From Desulfolucanica intricata (GTDB lineage: Bacteria; Bacillota; Desulfotomaculia; Desulfotomaculales; Desulfofarciminaceae), in NCBI RefSeq assembly GCF_001592105.1, contig NZ_BCWE01000006.1, positions 111,686 to 175,685 on the forward strand: a DNA stretch of 64,000 bases. The letters are read 5' to 3'. This document shows, piece by piece, positions 52,540-61,279 of the stretch. The translations under genes were made by a program, and so were the position numbers. The notes beneath the pieces were generated by a model, which was not told the origin of the DNA, did not search any database, and saw only the letters and a list, made by a program, of their open reading frames with translations. The number at the start of each line of letters is the position of its first letter. Position 1 is the first letter of the stretch.

Positions 52540-53391
52540 TTAAGAGATTACCCGGCTGAAACCTAATAAATGATCTCCCCAGTAAGGGCCATACACCTGT
52601 GCAATGGCTACACCTTTGCTTGATGTGGCACTGATGAATTCCCCATTCCCCAGATAAATCCCTATATGAGATATATAATTACCGGTTTTAAATGCTACAA
52701 AATCACCGGGTTTTGCTTCCCTGGAGGAAACTGCTTGTCCCACATGGTATTGTTCAGCTGCAGTTCTTGGTATGTCTATATTGAAGTTGGCAAAAACATA
52801 TTTTAAATATCCTGAGCAATCAAAACCGCCGGGGGAAATTCCCGCCGGTTTATAAGGTACTCCGATAAAAGACTTTGCATAATTAATAATTGCGTCAATA
52901 CGATCTGTGTTTCTCGAAACTTGATTCATCGGGGGACTTACCTTATTGTTACTATTTCCTTTAACAATCAATAGTTTTTGTCCGGGAATGATATTAGTAC
53001 TCGTTAAATTATTAATAGATAAGATTTCACTTATTGTTGTATTAAAATTTTGAGAAATATTCCAGAGGGTATCCCCTTGTTGTACTGTATAATAAGAACC
53101 TGTATTTATAGTAATTTGATTATCGGAGGAAACCGGAATAACTGGGGTAAGAGGCTTGTTGAAGGTATTTTCTTTAATGATTAATAATTTTTGCCCCGGA
53201 ATGATGTTAGTAGAACTTAGATTATTTAGTGTTTGAATGTTGTTAACTGTAGTATTAAAGTCTTGAGAAATTTTCCAAAGAGAATCCCCTTGTTTTACAG
53301 TGTAAGTAGTGTCAGCGTATGAGGGATTCGGTAATATGCAAAGTGATATTCCAAGTGCAAGTGAAGTAAATAATATACCTGTTTTTGACAT
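52540..53391 (-). CDS. Secreted NlpC/P60 (C40) peptidoglycan hydrolase with two LysM domains
   Basis: A 283-residue cell-wall enzyme. A signal peptide (SKTGILFTSLALGISLCILPNPSYA) is followed by two LysM repeats (YTVKQGDSLWKISQDFN... and YTVQQGDTLWNISQNFN...) and a C-terminal NlpC/P60 domain with the cysteine in GGFDCSGYLKYVF and the histidine in YISHIGIYLG. It cleaves peptide stems of peptidoglycan. The open frame runs 26 codons further upstream, but that part is the 3' half of a c-di-AMP riboswitch, so the ATG at 53391 is the start. Confidence 0.92.
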   Translation of the reverse strand: MSKTGILFTSLALGISLCILPNPSYADTTYTVKQGDSLWKISQDFNTTVNNIQTLNNLSSTNIIPGQKLLIIKENTFNKPLTPVIPVSSDNQITINTGSYYTVQQGDTLWNISQNFNTTISEILSINNLTSTNIIPGQKLLIVKGNSNNKVSPPMNQVSRNTDRIDAIINYAKSFIGVPYKPAGISPGGFDCSGYLKYVFANFNIDIPRTAAEQYHVGQAVSSREAKPGDFVAFKTGNYISHIGIYLGNGEFISATSSKGVAIAQVYGPYWGDHLLGFSRVIS

Positions 53392-53407
53392 ATTAACCCT
53401 ACTTTCT

Positions 53408-53513
53408 ACACCTACGAGGTTAGCTGACGGGTTAGGACCGAAAGTATAGCCCTTTGAATTGCAATTCACCCCATTTTGTTGGTTCCCCCGCTTCCTTAAC
53501 AGGAATTAGGTGT
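53408..53513 (-). ncRNA. c-di-AMP riboswitch (ydaO/yuaA)
   Basis: Read on the minus strand it has the conserved elements GGGGGAACCA, TGGGGTGAATTGC, AGGGCTATACTTTCGG and CCGTCAGCTAACCTCGTAGG. The closing stem P1 is ACACCTA (53513-53507) with TAGGTGT (53414-53408). It lies 17 bases before the start of a LysM-NlpC/P60 gene, a classic target. The class usually turns expression off when c-di-AMP is high. Confidence 0.93.
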
Positions 53514-53772
53514 TATTACATTTTCTTAAGTACTTTTATATTTTACAGATTTATTAATTAACTAGTCAAAATAGTAAATCCTATAACTTTATTATTTATT
53601 TCTTTATATTACTGTGTAGCTGGATATTTCGGGAAATTACTTATAATACCGTATTTTTTCCATATAAACTACCAAATTATGTTATTAGTATTTTTTCACT
53701 TAGTATATTGTATTGGTATTTACTGTGGATGGTGTTAATATTGCTGAAATTTGAAGGAAAAGTATCATTAAA

Positions 53773-53799
53773 AATGCAGGAACTAATAGTTCCTGCATT
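53773..53799 (-). terminator. Terminator of the EF-G-like gene
   Basis: Perfect 13-bp arms (AATGCAGGAACTA and its complement) around a single base, with ATTTTTAATG following on the minus strand. The remaining bases between this and the riboswitch (53514-53772) show no gene. Confidence 0.8.
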
Positions 53800-53809
53800 A
53801 ACAACGTTC

Positions 53810-55825
53810 TTATTTACCTTCTTCTTTTTCTTCCTTAGCTTTCTTAATAATATCATCTGCAAGACGGCCGGGGACTTCATCATACCCGTGGAACTTCATT
53901 GAGAAGGAGCCACGTCCCTGGGTTATGGACTTAAGATCAATTGCGTAGCGATACATTTCCGATAGTGGAACTGTAGCAATAATTTTTGTTTGCCCGTCTA
54001 TGGGCTCACTGCCAAGAACTCTACCACGCTTGGTATTAAAGTCACTCATAATATCGCCCATGAAGTTGTCAGGTACAGTTACTTCGACTTCCATTATTGG
54101 TTCAAGCAAAACTGGTTTTGCTTGTTCACAGCCTTTTTTGAATGCTAATGATGCAGCAATTTTAAAGGCCATTTCTGAGGAATCTACCGGGTGGTAGGAA
54201 CCATCATATAAGGTGGCTTTAATTCCTGTTACAGGATAGCCGGCTAATACACCTTCCTGCATAGCTTCGCGAAGACCTTTTTCTACCGCAGGGAAGTAGT
54301 TTTTAGGAACCGCGCCTCCAAATACTTCCTCATTAAATACGAATTGTTCATCAGTGGGCTCAAAACGGATCCAAACGTGTCCATACTGACCACGACCACC
54401 CGATTGTTTTTTGTGTTTACCTTCTACTTGCACATTACCGCGAATAGTTTCACGATAGGGTACTTTGGGATCGCTTAAAGTAACGTCTACACCGTATTTA
54501 TTCTTAAGTCGATCAACTATGATGTTCACGTGTAATTCACCCATAGCGGTTAATAGGGTTTGTTTGGTTTCAGTGTTCTTCTCCAGTAATACAGTAGGAT
54601 CCTCATCTAATATTTTTGCCATGGCATCGCCTAGCTTGTCCTCGTCATTTTTACTTTTGGGATTAATTGCCGCTGTAAGAGTCGGAATCGGGAATTCAAT
54701 ACCCTCCAGCACTATCGGATTATCTTTATCACAAAGTGTATTTCCGGTAGTTGTTACGTGCAGTTTTACCAGTGCAGCAATATCTCCGGTAGGAACTACA
54801 TCAGTAGGCGTTGTTGATTTACCACGTAAATACAACACTTGTCCAATTTTTTCATTGGTTTCCTTGTTGCTGTTATAAACAGATGAATCTGCTTTTAATT
54901 GTCCTCTAAATACTCTAAAGAAGTTCATTTTACCAACATAGGGGTCACCTATTGTTTTGAATACAAGAGCGGCCATTGGGCCTTCTTCTTTTTTAGGTGC
55001 CGGGAAAAACTTGGCAATAAAATCTGCTAACTGAGCTGTACCGATGTTCTTAGTGGCTGAGCCGCCTAATACAGGTACAACTTTACCTGCAGCAAATGAC
55101 ATTTTAAAGCCGTTTACAATTTCTTCCGGAGTAAGTTCCTCTCCTTCAAGGTATTTTAAAGTTAATTCATCATCACTTTCCGCTGCTGCTTCAACCAGGG
55201 CTTCCCGATAACCGGCGACTATATCGACTAAGTCATCAGGAATAGGGATTTCTTTACCTTTGCCGTCTCCCGTATAGGCTTTTTGGCTGAAAATATCTAC
55301 TACTCCTGTAAAACTATCAAAAGAGCCAATTGGAATTTGTACCGGTACAAAATTAGCGTTAAATTTCTCTTTAAGTTCATTTAGAGCCTTTTCAAAATCA
55401 GCATTCTCGCGATCCATTTTATTTATAAATACAAAACGAGGTAGATTTGCCTTATTTGTGAATCCCCAAATAACTTCATGCTGTACTTCTACACCGTCAA
55501 CTGCGGATAAAACAAATAATGCCCCGTCTGCAACACGTAATGCACCTTTAACATCACCAATAAAGTCTGAAAAGCCAGGAGTGTCCAGAAGATTAATTTT
55601 AGTGTCCTGCCACTCAACGGGCACGAGGCTGGTATGAATGGTCGTTTGCCGGTTAATTTCTTCCGGATGATAATCTGCGGTAGTAGTACCGTCTTCAACC
55701 CGGCCCAAACGAGATAAAACCCCGGTATTAAACAGCATGGCTTCTACCAGGGATGTTTTTCCCGAGCCCCCGTGAGCCACAACTGCAACATTTCGAAGTT
55801 GTTCAGTTTGATAATTTTTCAACAC
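53810..55825 (-). CDS. Elongation factor G-like protein (EF-G2 type)
   Basis: A 671-residue translational GTPase paralogue. G1 is AHGGSGKTSL (EF-G has AHIDAGKTT), G2 region NRQTTIHT, G3 DTPGFSDF in place of DTPGHVDF, and G4 NKMD. The histidine that promotes GTP hydrolysis in EF-G is replaced by phenylalanine. Domains II to V look complete (YGHVWIRFEP, SDFNTKRGRVLGSE). Such proteins are recorded as EF-G2; their role in ribosome work is uncertain. The normal fusA is expected elsewhere with the str operon. It is monocistronic. Confidence 0.9.
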   Translation of the reverse strand: MLKNYQTEQLRNVAVVAHGGSGKTSLVEAMLFNTGVLSRLGRVEDGTTTADYHPEEINRQTTIHTSLVPVEWQDTKINLLDTPGFSDFIGDVKGALRVADGALFVLSAVDGVEVQHEVIWGFTNKANLPRFVFINKMDRENADFEKALNELKEKFNANFVPVQIPIGSFDSFTGVVDIFSQKAYTGDGKGKEIPIPDDLVDIVAGYREALVEAAAESDDELTLKYLEGEELTPEEIVNGFKMSFAAGKVVPVLGGSATKNIGTAQLADFIAKFFPAPKKEEGPMAALVFKTIGDPYVGKMNFFRVFRGQLKADSSVYNSNKETNEKIGQVLYLRGKSTTPTDVVPTGDIAALVKLHVTTTGNTLCDKDNPIVLEGIEFPIPTLTAAINPKSKNDEDKLGDAMAKILDEDPTVLLEKNTETKQTLLTAMGELHVNIIVDRLKNKYGVDVTLSDPKVPYRETIRGNVQVEGKHKKQSGGRGQYGHVWIRFEPTDEQFVFNEEVFGGAVPKNYFPAVEKGLREAMQEGVLAGYPVTGIKATLYDGSYHPVDSSEMAFKIAASLAFKKGCEQAKPVLLEPIMEVEVTVPDNFMGDIMSDFNTKRGRVLGSEPIDGQTKIIATVPLSEMYRYAIDLKSITQGRGSFSMKFHGYDEVPGRLADDIIKKAKEEKEEGK

Positions 55826-56134
55826 TGTTGCCTCCTTTGTAAATAATAGTTTCCCTCAAATTATATTTCTATACCTTAAAACAGCCATATTTGGATAAAC
55901 TTGGCTTAATTGAATGCCATTACCTAAATAGACTGGTTATGGATGGGGTTAAAGATTTTTAATAAACATATTCTAATTCTACAAATAATTATTAAAATCC
56001 TTGTATCTTCGGATTTTTTAGATCTTTTTTTAACAAAAATTATTTACATGAATCAATATTTTTTGGATACATAGCTAAGCGCCGGTGGACATACATATAT
56101 TTTGAAGTATACAGCGTAGAGAGGAAAAAATCAA
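55826..56134. other. Divergent intergenic region, no gene seen
   Basis: It holds the promoters of the EF-G-like gene and spoVB. A weak 7-bp hairpin (AAAATCC / GGATTTT, 55994-56017) with a T run is visible. CATACATA at about 56090 is close to a sigma-E -10 (CATACAnT), but no convincing -35 was found. Confidence 0.3.
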
Positions 56135-57688
56135 ATGTCACGTCAATCATTTGTTTATGGTGCATTAGTCTTATTAGTAGCCGGATTGCTTAATAGGATT
56201 ATTGGATTTATTTATCAAATTTTAATGATCCGGTTAATTACACCCGAGGGAATTGGACTATTTAATATGGTCTATCCAATTTATGTACTAGTCTTGGTAG
56301 TAGCTTCAGCTGGTATTCCTTTAGCTGTTTCGAAGTTGGTAGCTGAGGAAATGGCCCATAATGATGTAAGTGGTGCATATCGTATCTTTCGCATATCATT
56401 GGGGTACCTAGTACTATTTAGCATTTTATGTACGGTAGGTCTTATTTTGGGAGCACCCATACTTTTGAAATATGTGTTTACCAATCCTAAGGTTTATTAT
56501 AGTTTTTTATGCTTAGTTCCGGGTATTATTATTGTTTCCTTATGTTCCGCGTTTCGTGGATTTTTTCAAGGACTTCAGCAAATGACGCCTACAGCAGTAA
56601 CCCAGACACTTGAGCAGTTAGTAAGGGTTACGGCAGGTCTAACAGCTGCTTATATGATGCTGCCCAGGGGATTAGAGTATGCTGCTATTGGCCTTTCATT
56701 AGGTGTAGTTTGCGGTGAACTGGTAGGGTTTTTATCAATGTTGTTCATATTTTTCAGACATCGCCCACATGTTCCCCCCGGTTACAAAAATATTAGATTG
56801 ACATCTTTTATTATTACAAGCAGGAGAATCTTTAATTTAGCAATACCCATTACTTTAACAAGGTTTGTTGCCACTGCTCTGATATCTATTGAGGCAATAT
56901 TAATCCCACAACGATTGCAGGCAGTTGGATGTTCTTTAGCAGAAGCCACTTCAATTTATGGGCAATTAGTAGGTATAGCAGAAACACTTTTGTTTACACC
57001 TACGATAATAACCATATCTCTGGCTACTGCTTTAGTACCTGCAATTTCGGATGCTCTGGCACAAAACAATATTTCTATGGTGCATAACCGCATTGGAAAG
57101 GCTCTAAGAATAACAATACTTTGCGGGTTACCCAGTTCAATAATTCTTATAGTCCTGGCAAATGAAATTTGTGGTCTGCTTTTTAATTATCCGGATGCCG
57201 GAATTATTTTAAAAGTTTTGGCAATAGGTGGACCGTTTTTATATTTTACTCAAACTACTACCGGTATTTTGCAAGGATTAGGTAATGCTACCAAGCCTTT
57301 TAAAAATATGATTGCATCTTCAATTTTTAAGGTATTAGGTATTTATTATTTTACTGCTTTATGGGGTGTTCGTGGTACTGCACTTTCTTTAGTAGTCAGT
57401 TATTTAATTACAGCTATAATGAATGGAAAGGACTTAAAGGATTTAACCGGATATAAACTTAATTTTAAAATGCACCTGGGTAAACCTTTTATTTCAGTAG
57501 TTGGAATGGGTCTGGTATTGTGGCAGGTTAATAACTTTTTTTGTAGTCATCAATTTTTAAATTTTTTTAGTTTAATTATTACAATGCTCTCCGGAGGTAT
57601 TATATATTTAGTTTTACTCTTTGTGACAAAAACAATGGATTATGAAGATTTATACCAGTTTTTAAAAATATTTAAATTCAAAAAGTAA
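56135..57688 (+). CDS. spoVB: Stage V sporulation protein B-like MOP-superfamily flippase
   Basis: A 517-residue integral membrane protein with about 14 helices, of the polysaccharide/lipid II flippase family. GLLNRIIGFIYQILMIRLITPEGIGLFNMVYPIYVLVLVVASAGIP at the N terminus is close to SpoVB and its paralogues YtgP/YkvU. SpoVB is needed for spore cortex formation, by moving precursors across the outer forespore membrane. AGAGAGG precedes the ATG. An SASP gene follows 100 bases later, which supports a sporulation role. Confidence 0.87.
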   Translation: MSRQSFVYGALVLLVAGLLNRIIGFIYQILMIRLITPEGIGLFNMVYPIYVLVLVVASAGIPLAVSKLVAEEMAHNDVSGAYRIFRISLGYLVLFSILCTVGLILGAPILLKYVFTNPKVYYSFLCLVPGIIIVSLCSAFRGFFQGLQQMTPTAVTQTLEQLVRVTAGLTAAYMMLPRGLEYAAIGLSLGVVCGELVGFLSMLFIFFRHRPHVPPGYKNIRLTSFIITSRRIFNLAIPITLTRFVATALISIEAILIPQRLQAVGCSLAEATSIYGQLVGIAETLLFTPTIITISLATALVPAISDALAQNNISMVHNRIGKALRITILCGLPSSIILIVLANEICGLLFNYPDAGIILKVLAIGGPFLYFTQTTTGILQGLGNATKPFKNMIASSIFKVLGIYYFTALWGVRGTALSLVVSYLITAIMNGKDLKDLTGYKLNFKMHLGKPFISVVGMGLVLWQVNNFFCSHQFLNFFSLIITMLSGGIIYLVLLFVTKTMDYEDLYQFLKIFKFKK

Positions 57689-57791
57689 AGGATTTGGAAA
57701 TATCCCTTTATATTTCTTAGTTTATTAACATGAAAATTACCTATAATAATTATTGTAAGTTGAAATCTAATTTTAAGGAGGCGGATATTTT

Positions 57792-58019
57792 TTGGACCAG
57801 TTTGTAAAACAAGGTCGGTTACTGCCTCATTCTGTTTTAGATCAATTTAAATATGAAGTTGCTGATGAAATAGGTGTTTCTTCACAGATTAAAGACGGTT
57901 ATTGGGGGAAAATAAGTTCAGAAGATTGTGGTAGAGTTGGTGGTAAAATAGGTGGTAATATGGTTAAGGTGTTGGTGAAAAAGGCCGAAGATGCTTTAGC
58001 TAACGGGCAAAAAATATAA
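57792..58019 (+). CDS. Alpha/beta-type small acid-soluble spore protein
   Basis: A 75-residue SASP that coats spore DNA. The first conserved box reads LDQFKYEVADEIGV and the second reads GRVGGKIGGNMVKVLVKKAE. It lacks the exact GPR site TEFASE, as the residues there are YEVADE, so germination protease cleavage may differ. TTG start behind AAGGAGGCGG. Sporulation-specific (sigma-G) expression is expected, but I could not identify a clear promoter. Confidence 0.85.
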   Translation: MDQFVKQGRLLPHSVLDQFKYEVADEIGVSSQIKDGYWGKISSEDCGRVGGKIGGNMVKVLVKKAEDALANGQKI

Positions 58020-58053
58020 TAAGAGGGGCTAATAGCCCCTCTTATTATATTTT
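58011..58053. terminator. Shared terminator between the SASP gene and surE, 21-bp perfect stem
   Basis: Perfect 21-bp arms (58011-58031 and 58033-58053) meet at one base. The left arm includes the last codons and stop of the SASP gene; the right arm includes the last codons and stop of surE. The GC core is GAGGGGCTA. Confidence 0.9.
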
Positions 58054-58803
58054 TATATCTTTTGCCCAATTCTTTAGGTCATTAATTTGACTAAAATGAG
58101 TTAAATCAAAGTGAATCGGTGTTATTGAGATAAAATTTTCCTTTATTGCTTGAGAGTCAATATCCGGAGAATCAGTTACAACATCCATAGGTTCACCGGC
58201 CATCCAGTAATAAGTTCTTCCTTTAGGATCTGTCCTTTTATCAAAACAGTTGATATACCTCCTAACTCCGAGTTTGGTAACTTTTACACCTTGAGGAATA
58301 CCCGGAGGTATATTAACATTAAGCATTACACCGGGCCAATAACCATTGTGGAGGATATTTTCAATTAACGCTCTTGTAAAAAAAGCTGAATATCCAAAAT
58401 CATTAGATTTATAAGATGCCAAAGAGACTGCTGCTGCAGGTATTCCATTAATTATACCTTCAATAGCTGCAGATACAGTGCCCGAATATAGTACGTCAGT
58501 GCTAAGATTAGGTCCGTAATTAATACCTGAAATTATTAGATCCGGTGGGGAAGGTAATAATGCTTCTAGGCCTAATTTAACACAGTCGGCAGGTGTACCG
58601 TCTACTGCCCAGCCTATTATATTATCTGATAATTCAATTTCTTTAACCCGTAAAGGATGATGGACTGTAATACCATGTCCTGTGGCACTTCTTTCACGGT
58701 CCGGTGCAACAACAAATACTTGTGCAACCTCTTTCAGTTCTTTATATAGGGTAATTAATCCTTTTGCATGTATGCCGTCATCATTACTTAAAAGGATGCG
58801 CAT
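58045..58803 (-). CDS. surE: 5'-nucleotidase SurE
   Basis: A 252-residue metal-dependent nucleoside monophosphatase. Metal ligands lie in LLSNDDGIHAKGL (two Asp), a serine in RSATGH and an asparagine in SGINYGPNLS. The length is standard. It is the last gene of a leftward folE - ypmA-like - surE unit. Confidence 0.94.
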   Translation of the reverse strand: MRILLSNDDGIHAKGLITLYKELKEVAQVFVVAPDRERSATGHGITVHHPLRVKEIELSDNIIGWAVDGTPADCVKLGLEALLPSPPDLIISGINYGPNLSTDVLYSGTVSAAIEGIINGIPAAAVSLASYKSNDFGYSAFFTRALIENILHNGYWPGVMLNVNIPPGIPQGVKVTKLGVRRYINCFDKRTDPKGRTYYWMAGEPMDVVTDSPDIDSQAIKENFISITPIHFDLTHFSQINDLKNWAKDIKI

Positions 58804-58823
58804 TTTTTCCTCCGGTAACTCTA

Positions 58824-59006
58824 TTAAGTTTCATAAATAGATATTATCATTTTTTTAGTGGAAGTATTCTTTGTTAACCCAAACATTATATTTTTATCTT
58901 TGAGGTTTTTATTTAAGAAATCTACTACTTTATACATCTCGCTGTATTCTTTAAATGTTTTTGTAGCAATTAGTTCTAATTTAGGCTCATTTTTGCCCAA
59001 ATTCAT
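58824..59006 (-). CDS. ypmA: DUF4264 (YpmA-like) protein
   Basis: A 60-residue protein matching YpmA/DUF4264: LELIATKTFKEYSEMYKVVDFLNKNL, then KDKNIMFGL and a beta-strand end. Function unknown; conserved in spore-forming Firmicutes. AGGAGG lies 6-7 bases before the ATG. It lies 10 bases after folE. Confidence 0.82.
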   Translation of the reverse strand: MNLGKNEPKLELIATKTFKEYSEMYKVVDFLNKNLKDKNIMFGLTKNTSTKKMIISIYET

Positions 59007-59016
59007 AGGGATCCTC

Positions 59017-59583
59017 CTAATATGAACTTCTTATTAGTGCAAATGCTTCTGCCCTGGTAGCATCATTACTTTTAAAAGCACCACGTACGGCTGAAGTAAC
59101 AGTTTTCGAGCCAGCTTTTTTAACGCCCCGTAATGTCATGCACATATGTTCTGCTTCAACCACTACCAATACTCCATATGGTTTAAGACGATTCATTATA
59201 CAATCTGCAATTTGTGAAGTTAGACGTTCTTGCAGTTGTGGTCTTTTAGAATAGGCTTCTATAACCCTGGCCAGTTTTGAAAGACCGGTTACCTTACCAT
59301 TGTGGGGGATATAGGCAACATGTGCCTTACCAAAGAAAGGAAGAAGATGGTGTTCGCACATAGAATAAAAAGGAATATCTTTTACTAAAACCATTTCTTC
59401 ATGTTCTTCGGAGAAGATCTTTTCTAAATGAACAGATGGATCTTCCGAAAGCCCACAAAAAACTTCATTATACATTCTGGCAACCCTAGCCGGGGTTTCC
59501 CGAAGACCTTCTCTTTCAGGATCTTCTCCAATAGCTTCTAAAATCATGTATACAGCTTTTTCAATCTTTTCCTGGTCGATCAT
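59017..59583 (-). CDS. folE: GTP cyclohydrolase I
   Basis: A 188-residue enzyme making 7,8-dihydroneopterin triphosphate from GTP for folate. The zinc and active-site residues are in [20 protein letters not shown] and [11 protein letters not shown], and [10 protein letters not shown] is typical. AGGAGGGAG precedes the ATG. No other folate genes are adjacent. Confidence 0.95.
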   Translation of the reverse strand: MIDQEKIEKAVYMILEAIGEDPEREGLRETPARVARMYNEVFCGLSEDPSVHLEKIFSEEHEEMVLVKDIPFYSMCEHHLLPFFGKAHVAYIPHNGKVTGLSKLARVIEAYSKRPQLQERLTSQIADCIMNRLKPYGVLVVVEAEHMCMTLRGVKKAGSKTVTSAVRGAFKSNDATRAEAFALIRSSY

Positions 59584-59916
59584 AGTCTCCCTCCTTATAT
59601 CTTAGCTAACCCCTTAGTTAATATACATTAAAATTAATGAAGGTGCAATATATATTTACTGACTATTTATAATTATTTATTAAATTTTATTATATAAATA
59701 TATATTTCGTCATAATACTAGAATCGTCCTGCTTGAAATTACAAAATAGTATGACAAAATTGAATATTTTTAGGATACATCAGTCATTATAACACCACCT
59801 ATCTTTTCTGGCATTTAAAAATTTATTCTATAAATTGCTATTACATATTCTGTGAATAAACTGATTTGTTTTTGACCATCATAATAAAAGGCTTACAGTT
59901 CAGGGAGGAAGATATA
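59584..59916. other. AT-rich intergenic region, no gene seen
   Basis: It should carry the divergent promoters of folE and of the small gene at 59917. An imperfect inverted pair GTCATAATACT ... AGTATGAC (59709-59755) is the only structure noted. No riboswitch features recognised. Confidence 0.3.
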
Positions 59917-60099
59917 GTGAAGAAAAAAGAAGAGCAAAAACATTATAAAGGAAACGCTTTTATGAAAGAGAAAACCGGTTCAGCTACAATGATTAACCTT
60001 GACGGCCGGTGGGAACATAATTTTATAGATGATCAAGAACCACAACAGGATATAGTAAGAAAAAAAATTCCCCCCAAAGATGAAAACAAGATCGGTTAG
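59917..60099 (+). CDS. Small hydrophilic hypothetical protein
   Basis: A 60-residue charged protein (KKKEEQKHYKGNAFMKEKTGSATMINLDGRW...). A GGGAGG lies 8 bases before the GTG at 59917. The longer frame from 59866 would add a hydrophobic stretch without its own ribosome site and is not preferred. No family recognised; such small basic-acidic proteins are common in spore formers. Confidence 0.55.
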   Translation: MKKKEEQKHYKGNAFMKEKTGSATMINLDGRWEHNFIDDQEPQQDIVRKKIPPKDENKIG

Positions 60100-60119
60100 A
60101 AACCGATCTTATTTTTTTA
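60089..60119. terminator. Shared terminator between the small gene and the radical SAM gene
   Basis: AAGATCGGTT / AACCGATCTT with a 3-base loop, followed by ATTTTTTT on the plus strand. It overlaps the stop regions of both convergent genes (stops at 60099 and 60117). Confidence 0.88.
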
Positions 60120-60740
60120 GATTATTTTTTTGTGATTAGATTTAATTGTACCGGTAAAGTTTCGGGAGCGAAACTCTACACCTATATTATCTGCAATTTG
60201 TTTACAGGCCTTAAGATCTATTCCGGGCCAATCTACGGCTGTAAGAATTACTTTATTAACTGTCTTTGAGCTTAACCTTGCAAATTCAAGTAAAGCCGGA
60301 TATGCCTTTTCACCAAAGACCGGTCTGCATAATTTAACATATTTAGGGACATTTTCTGCATTTAAACTTATCGAAACTATATCAATAATATCTTTCATTT
60401 CCGGTATTATATTTTGATTGTGAATCATGTTTGCATGACCGTTGGTGTTAATTCTAATTGAATGTGCACCTTTTTGTTTAAGAATACTGGAAACTTCCAA
60501 TACAAGTTTTGCTCTTATCAGAGGTTCACCATAACCACAAAAAACTATTTCTTTAAAATCTTTAGGGTTAGGTATTTCCTTGATTATATCCTCTATATCA
60601 GGTTCTTTCTTTAGCCATAAATTATAACCTACCCCTTCTTCGGTCTGTCGGATACAAAATACACAACTATTACTGCAGCGGTTAGTTACATTTATGTAAA
60701 GTGAATCATTTATTTTATAGGTTATAACTTGTTTTACCAT
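60117..60740 (-). CDS. TatD-associated radical SAM protein
   Basis: A 207-residue radical SAM protein. The cluster motif is CSNSCVFC, followed by the family-specific GVGYNLWLKKEP; then FCGYGEPL, RINTNGH and SLNAENVPKY. I recognise it as the TatD-family-linked radical SAM group (TIGR04038-like). No tatD gene is adjacent here. AAGGAGG favours the ATG at 60740 over the TTG at 60746. The reaction is unknown. Confidence 0.85.
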   Translation of the reverse strand: MVKQVITYKINDSLYINVTNRCSNSCVFCIRQTEEGVGYNLWLKKEPDIEDIIKEIPNPKDFKEIVFCGYGEPLIRAKLVLEVSSILKQKGAHSIRINTNGHANMIHNQNIIPEMKDIIDIVSISLNAENVPKYVKLCRPVFGEKAYPALLEFARLSSKTVNKVILTAVDWPGIDLKACKQIADNIGVEFRSRNFTGTIKSNHKKII

Positions 60741-60889
60741 ATACAAGCCTCCTTCTGAAAAACGTCAATAATAGCTCAAAATAATAAAATTCGATAATGT
60801 GAGGGCTTTATCCTGCTAATCAATTAGTCATAAATTATTCTTCCATACATAAAAATAACTAAGAATCTATTATTTTGGAGGTGAAAGGA

Positions 60890-61279
60890 ATGTCTTTTAA
60901 TCAGGATTCCGTGTCCTCTTTTCAATTATCAGCAGTATTAAAAAGTACTGTAATTGCACTTGCCATATCAGTTCTATTAAGTTTGATCGGTGGTTTTACT
61001 TTTTATTTTTCTGACATATCCGAAAGTATACTACCCTGGATGGGGGCAGGTATCCTTTTTCTGAGTGTTGCCATCGGAGGCTTATTAGCCGGAAGACGAG
61101 CCGGTACTAAAGGCTTGTATCACGGTCTGGCAGTTGGTGCTTTATTTTTCATAATTACCTGGTTAGTGGCCGCATTAATATTACCAAGTCAGGTAATGTT
61201 AATATCCTCATTACAAAAGCTGTTGTTATCCCTTGCTGCCGGGTCTCTGGGTGGAATTTTGGGTGTTGGCTCTTCATAA
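60890..61279 (+). CDS. TIGR04086 family membrane protein (YrzE-like)
   Basis: A 129-residue protein with four transmembrane helices: TVIALAISVLLSLIGGFTFYF, WMGAGILFLSVAIGGLLAGRRAG, GLYHGLAVGALFFIITWLVAALIL and a C-terminal glycine-rich helix. It matches the TIGR04086 pattern (GGllAGrraG...gl.hGl..g). Function unknown. GGAGG lies before the ATG at 60890. Its end overlaps the end of the convergent kinase gene by six bases. Confidence 0.82.
   Translation: MSFNQDSVSSFQLSAVLKSTVIALAISVLLSLIGGFTFYFSDISESILPWMGAGILFLSVAIGGLLAGRRAGTKGLYHGLAVGALFFIITWLVAALILPSQVMLISSLQKLLLSLAAGSLGGILGVGSS

Noticed and set aside
53392..53469. 26-residue N-terminal extension of the NlpC/P60 protein
   Set aside because: These bases are conserved riboswitch sequence, and a proper signal peptide begins at the inner ATG.
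59709..59755. Inverted pair GTCATAATACT ... AGTATGAC as an operator
   Set aside because: It needs a bulge and a long loop, with no matching site elsewhere; chance is likely in AT-rich sequence.
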